A stretch of 64,000 bases of DNA, taken from Laburnicola sp. R22_1. Its lineage: Eukaryota; Ascomycota; Dothideomycetes; Pleosporales; Didymosphaeriaceae. The notes beneath the pieces are model-generated. The model saw only the letters and a program-made list of their open reading frames with translations. It was not told the DNA's origin and searched no databases. Position numbers and translations under genes: made by a program. Where the stretch lies: assembly GCA_014281115.1 (NCBI GenBank), contig JACONQ010000014.1:310001-374000 (forward strand), in the 5' to 3' direction. This document shows positions 59,396-64,000 of the stretch, in pieces (the first letter of the stretch is position 1; each line of letters begins with the position of its first letter).

Positions 59396-62300
59396 ACAGC
59401 AGCAACAGCCTGCCACAGTAACTGTGCCGGCGGGCAATCACCAGTGCGACTGTGCGAGTCATGTCGAGCTGGAGGAGTGCTCCAGCCAAGTCGCAGAGCT
59501 GCAGGCGAAGCTGGATGCCTTGGACGCCGAGTTCTCCAGCGAGTACTTGAGCGGAGCCCTCCCCGTCTTCGATGCCAGGCGAGTGAGGCGATACAACGAC
59601 TGGTGGAATGCAGACCGCATACGTCTCGCCACGAGCGACGTTGCCGATAGCCCTCAACACGTGCTGAAGCCATTTCGACCCCAAACAAGAGTCGACGATG
59701 AGGGCAATATCATCTACGCCGAGGCCAAACGAAGCCAAGGCTATTTAGAGACGATTCAAAGCGAATACGTGAACTCGCGGCCTGCGCTGAGCCGGCTCGT
59801 CAGTCTGCGAAGCAAGAGCAAGAGAGGCTCCTCGTGGGCGATGGACACCGAGCTGACGTCGACGCTATTCTCCGTCATGGCGCGATGCCTCGAGACGGGC
59901 TTCCCATCCTTCGCGGGACGAGCCGTGCTTATCACAGGCGCAGGGCCCGGATCCATCGCCATGGCCGTGGCGCGTCTGTTGCTCAAGAGTGGAGCCAAGG
60001 TCATTGTCACGACGCGACAGACACCGGCTGAGGCAGGCCAAGTCTATCAGCAGCTATACCACGAGCACGGCTCGGCTGGCTCGGAGCTGGTGCTCGTTCA
60101 AGCGAATCTGTCCAGCGCTCAGGATTGCCAGCATCTGGTCGACTACATCCATACGGCTATGGAATGCGAGCTCGATGCCGTGATTCCCTTCGCTGCGGCT
60201 CTTGAGCCCAGTGCCGAGATCGAGCAAATCGGTGCCACCAACGAGTTAGCACACAGGATGATGCTCACGAATATATACCGTCTCCTCGGCCGCTTGATCC
60301 AAAGCCAGAAGGAGCGTGATGTGCATTGCCACCCTACTCAAGTCATTGTGCCTCTCTCGCCGAATCGAGGAACCTTTGGTGGAGACGGCCTCTACTCAGA
60401 ATCTAAGCTTGGCCTCGAAGCCCTGCTATACCGAGCCGAATCTGAGTCCTGGGGCGGCGACTATATCTCTGTGTGCGGTGCCATAATTGGATGGACACGC
60501 TCGACTAGGCTTATGCGTGCAAACGACATAGTCGCAGAGTCGGTCGAGTCGCATGGCGTGCTGACCTTCTCCGCTGAAGAAATGGCCTTCAACGTGGTTG
60601 CTATGATGGATCCAGCCATGGTCGGGCTCTGTGAGACACAGCCAATACTGGCAGATTTTGGAGGCGCCCTCGAATGCTTGACAGACTGTTCTGAAGTCAT
60701 CTCCCGAGCACGCCGCGAGATCCAATTCGTCTCGAGTACCAGGCGGGAGATTTGCAAGGAAAGAAGCAGAGAGCACGAACTGATCCACGGCAAACCTCCC
60801 ACAGTGCGGCAACCCTCGACCCACCCGAGGGCAACACTTCGAGTTGGATTCCCAAGCCTACCTCTGTCCAACGAAGATGCCCTCACCACCCAGTTCGGCC
60901 TCAGAGCAGCGGATCCCGCGGATCAGATCGTGGTAGTCGGCTTCTCGGAGCTTGGACCCCATGGCAGCGCACGTACGAGGTGGGAAATGGAATCTCAGGG
61001 ACGGTTGAGCCTATCTGGCTTCGTTGAGATGGCGTGGATGATGGGACTCATTCGGCACCACAATGAGCGTCGTCCCGACGGCACCTTGTACGTGGGCTGG
61101 TGCGACTCCAAAACCGGCGCACCCATCGCAGAGCAGGACATGGAGGAAAAGTATGGGGCCTATATTCAAGAGCACACAGGCGTGCGGCGCATGGCCCTGC
61201 ACGACATAGCCGAGTGGGATCCCGCTAAGAGACAAGTGCTGGAAGAAACAGTCCTCACACAAGACTTGGCCGAGTTCGAAGTTCCACGAGCCTCGGCCGA
61301 GGCCTTGAAGAGTAAACACGGCGACAAGGTCGTCGTTAGACCATGCTCCAACGGCAACGGCGAAACATGTCTCGTTCGGATCAAGCAAGGCACCAGCATT
61401 GCGATCCCAAAGGAGGTTCCATTTCAGGCCGGTGTCGTGGCTGGACTTATCCCCAAAGGCTGGAACGCCCAAACGTATGGAGTACCAGCGGATCTTGCGC
61501 AAGCCCTTGAACCCAGCACCCTATTCGCCCTATGCTGCGTAGCAGAAGCATTCTACAGTGCGGGCCTGCCCGACCCCACCGAGATCTTCGCCCACGTGCA
61601 TGTTGCTGAATTTGGCAATTTCCTCGGCACCCTCATGGGAGGTAGCTCCAAAGTGAAGAACTTGTATCGCGATACGTTTCTTGATCGTCCTATAGCGAGT
61701 GATACGCTCGCAGACTCCTTCGCCAATACCCCGGCTGCGTGGGTCAACATGCTACTCCTTGGAGCCTCGGGGCCCATCAAAACGCCATCCGGTGCTTGTG
61801 CGACGGGCATTGAGTCAATCGACTCTGCCGTCGACTCAATACGATCCGGTAAGACGAAAATGTGCCTCGTGGGCGGTTACGATGATCTCCAGGAAGACGA
61901 ATCCTACGGCTTCTCCATGCTCAAGGCGACAGTCAACACGGCCGAGGAAGCAGCAAGAGGTCGTCTGCCCCACGAGATGTCGCGACCACTGACGGAAAGT
62001 CGGGCAGGATTTGTGGAATCCCATGGTTGCGGCGTCCAGCTGATTTGCCGCGCCAGTGTAGCCATCGAGATGGGGCTTCCCATCTACGGAGTCATCGCCG
62101 GCTCTACCATGACGGCCGACACCGTTGGCCGCTCTATACCCGCGCCCGGACAAGGCCTTCTCACCTTTGCCAGAGAAAACTTGAAGCCGCTGCCTGACTC
62201 AAGCGGATCCGATACATCGTCATCAGGCCTGACGGGCGTAGGCACAACACCCAACAGCGTGGAGGACCAAGACTCGGATGATTTCTGGCCGACTGTTTCC

Positions 62301-62972
62301 GGTCCAAGCTCAGCACTCCTGTCTCCCATGCGCGCCTCCCTCGCCGCGCACCATCTAACCATCGACGACGTCTCCTTCGCCTCTCTCCACGCCACCTCCA
62401 CCAAATCCGGCGACCTAAACGAATTCAAAGTCATTTCCACCCAGCTGCACCATCTCGGCCGTACCACGCGCCAACCCCTCTGGACAGTCTGTCAAAAGGC
62501 CCTCACCGGCCATCCGAAAGCCCCAGCCGCCGCTTGGATGCTGAACGGCTGTCTGCAGATCCTTCGAGACGGCACAATCCCCGCTCAACGCAACGCCGAT
62601 AACGTGGACCCCGCCTTGCGGCCCTTCTCCATGTTGGCGGTGCCAAAGACCTCGATACGTCTACCGGATGCTAAAGCTTTCCTGCTCGCGTCTTTTGGCT
62701 TTGGGCAGAAGAGCGGACAGTTGGTTGGTGTGGCGGCGAAGTACTTCTACGGGATGCTCAGTGCGCACGAGTATTCTGCGTACCGGGCACGAGCTTTGGC
62801 GCGCATGGAGCGCGCCGAGGGGAAGTATGCGAGGGCGGTTATGGAGAATCGGATTGTTGGGATTCTGGACTATGCGCCGTATGATGCGGAGAATACTAGG
62901 AAGGTGCTGTTGGATCCGGATGCGAGGGCGGTGTATGATGGAGTGGCTGGGACGTGGAGATTTGAGGTTTGA
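58337..62972 (+). CDS. Fatty-acid synthase alpha subunit, AflA/HexA (hexanoate synthase) type
   Basis: Two exons: 58337-58401 and 58457-62972 (intron 55 bp, ending GCAGCAG), 1526 residues. It opens LLVELLAHQFAFPVRW like other FAS alpha subunits. Domains: acyl carrier protein with the phosphopantetheine Ser in SGGKSILQNE at about 194; ketoreductase with VLITGAGPGSIAMAVARLL near 512; ketosynthase with active Cys about 1136 (SGACATGIES), His in LHATSTKSGD and KALTGHPKAP. It ends about 70 residues after the ketosynthase, so the C-terminal phosphopantetheinyl transferase of primary FAS alpha is absent and activation must come in trans. Two insertions look unusual: an acidic Glu/Lys stretch at about 100-140 and a polyglutamine run at about 322-340. 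Confidence 0.93.
59351..59409 (+). repeat. CAG/CAA repeat encoding polyglutamine in FAS-alpha
   Basis: About 20 consecutive CAG/CAA codons in the linker between ACP and ketoreductase. The mixed codons argue against an assembly artefact. Confidence 0.95.
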
Positions 62973-63154
62973 TGGAGGGGTTACCGTGCCGACCTGGCTC
63001 GTGCCCCGCCCGGGCTTGTGCCCCATCACCAACATGCTCACCACCTCAAAGATGAGGCTATTGTAACAGCTACAAAAGGTATTATCGCGAGATTTTTTGT
63101 TGTAGCTACTCTATAAAGGAATTCGATCACTTTGTACTATCTATACTTAGCTGG

Positions 63155-63898
63155 AGTTTGGATAGTGCGGCCGCGGGAGTTGAGTTTAGGTGGAGCAGCT
63201 GGTGCAGCTTCTGGGGACGCCGCGCGAGCTGCAACACTACCTTTAGGTCGTTTTGGCTTGCGCTTTGTTAGAGGTGCTTTTAAAGCTTTACGCTTGCCTG
63301 TTTGGGTAATTATAGAGGCTTGCTGGGTGTTTTAAGTCGCTTTTCTGGCTGCCTAAGCAGCTGCCAGTTCAGCCTTCATCTGATCTCGCACTTCCTTAGC
63401 CCTCTGTCGAGCCACACGACGCTCCTCTTTCTCTTGCTCTCGAAGTAACTTAGCAGCAGCTTAAAGCTCCTTTCTGCTCACTTTTGCAGCCCTCTCCTGC
63501 TCCTCTTGGTGTTGTTTTTCTGCCTCACGCTCACGTGCTTTCTCAACCTTAGAGGGCGACCAAAAGGTAGCACCACCATGGTATTCCTCCTCGCGCTGCA
63601 AGTCAAGAGGCTTTCCAGCGTTCTTGCGCTTCTTCTTTGCGGTAAGCGTCTCCCTCAGGCCATCGTTCTCGTGCTGCAACACCTCATTTTGAACTTGAAG
63701 CTGGTGGAGCGTTTGGGAGAGCAACTTAGACTCCTCCGCCGTGGTATCCTTCACTGCAGAGCGTACCAGGCGCTCCATCCGACGCCAGTCAGTTAGTAAG
63801 AGCGCTAAGGGCAGTTGCTCACTTTCATTGCCTCGTTTGCTGAAGCGTTTAAGTATAACGTTGGCGTCCATAGGGTTGGTTGGTTGGTTGGTATTCAT
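63155..63898 (-). pseudogene. C-terminal tail of a pogo/Fot1-like DDE transposase
   Basis: The minus strand reads MDANVILKRFSKRG, WRRMERLVRSAVKD, LHQLQVQNEVLQHENDGLRETL and EEYHGGATFWSPSKVEKARERE, then a Lys/Glu/Arg-rich coiled tail. This is characteristic of the segment after the DDE domain in fungal pogo-type transposases. The frame breaks at a TAA near 63461 (CAA expected), and further stops follow. Coding text continues to about 63155 (RGRTIQTP). The DNA-binding and catalytic DDE domains are absent at 63900-64000, so this is a fragment. Confidence 0.7.
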
Positions 63899-64000
63899 TT
63901 TTCGTCTAGTTGATGGGGATTAAGTCCACCATCTCGCCTCCCGAAGGGCATATACGACGTGCTAAGCTATGGAATTGCAGTGCTAACACACTACCCTAGA

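Noticed and set aside
59213..59738. Frames with poly-Cys, poly-Leu or poly-Ala runs opposite FAS-alpha
   Set aside because: Other-frame readings of the CAG/CAA repeat, not genes.
1..64000. CRISPR arrays, rRNA, tRNA genes or telomere repeats
   Set aside because: None seen; the direct repeats present are LTRs, tandem duplications or microsatellites, and the tRNA-like stretch at 25688-25700 is only a primer site.

Overview
The window looks like a piece of a filamentous ascomycete (Pezizomycotina) genome. The genes have short introns (53-75 bp) with GTRNGY-like donors and CTAAC/CTGAC-like branch points, the secondary-metabolism families are fungal, and long AT-rich blocks consist of retroelements degraded in the pattern of repeat-induced point mutation (RIP: CpA to TpA, giving TAA/TAG stops everywhere). 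I cannot name the species.

Layout. (1) 1-14592 and 26460-30235: AT-rich, gene-free blocks of RIP-degraded Ty3/gypsy-type elements, partly nested. (2) 14593-26454: a younger, only lightly mutated Ty3/gypsy chromovirus with 216-bp LTRs and a 5-bp target duplication (CTAAA). It carries inside it (3) 20600-25863, a Ty1/copia element on the minus strand with identical 163-bp LTRs and a 5-bp target duplication (AAACC). (4) 30245-62972: a biosynthetic gene cluster. (5) About 63150-63900: the decayed C-terminal tail of a pogo/Fot1-like DDE transposase.

The cluster, left to right: a carboxymuconolactone-decarboxylase-like gene (possibly broken), a small Dabb-domain (alpha/beta-barrel) protein, an AflS-like co-activator, an AflR-like Zn2Cys6 regulator, an FAD monooxygenase, a DUF1772 (HypC-like) anthrone oxygenase, a trans-enoyl-reductase-like MDR protein, an O-methyltransferase, a VOC-fold (extradiol dioxygenase-like) protein, and a divergent pair of fatty-acid synthase subunits. 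The FAS pair has the size and build of the hexanoate synthase (AflA/AflB, HexA/HexB type) of aflatoxin/sterigmatocystin/dothistromin pathways. By family knowledge the set points to an aromatic polyketide (anthrone/anthraquinone type) started from a short fatty acid made by the FAS pair, but no polyketide synthase is in the window, so this is inference. Exact matches to the AflR site TCG-N5-CGA lie upstream of the Dabb, anthrone oxygenase and VOC genes and inside the FAS promoter.

Unexpected structure: a short (117-133 bp) dispersed element with variable 9-, 10- and 16-bp target duplications sits in both divergent promoters of the cluster (MDR/OMT and FAS-beta/FAS-alpha), upstream of the VOC gene and, as a truncated copy grown into a (CA)16 microsatellite, downstream of FAS-beta. 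Another repeat family of about 325 bp flanks the anthrone oxygenase-MDR-OMT-VOC block in inverted orientation. Gene models were assembled by eye from splice signals; several introns are in frame and stop-free, so a simple ORF reading hides them.
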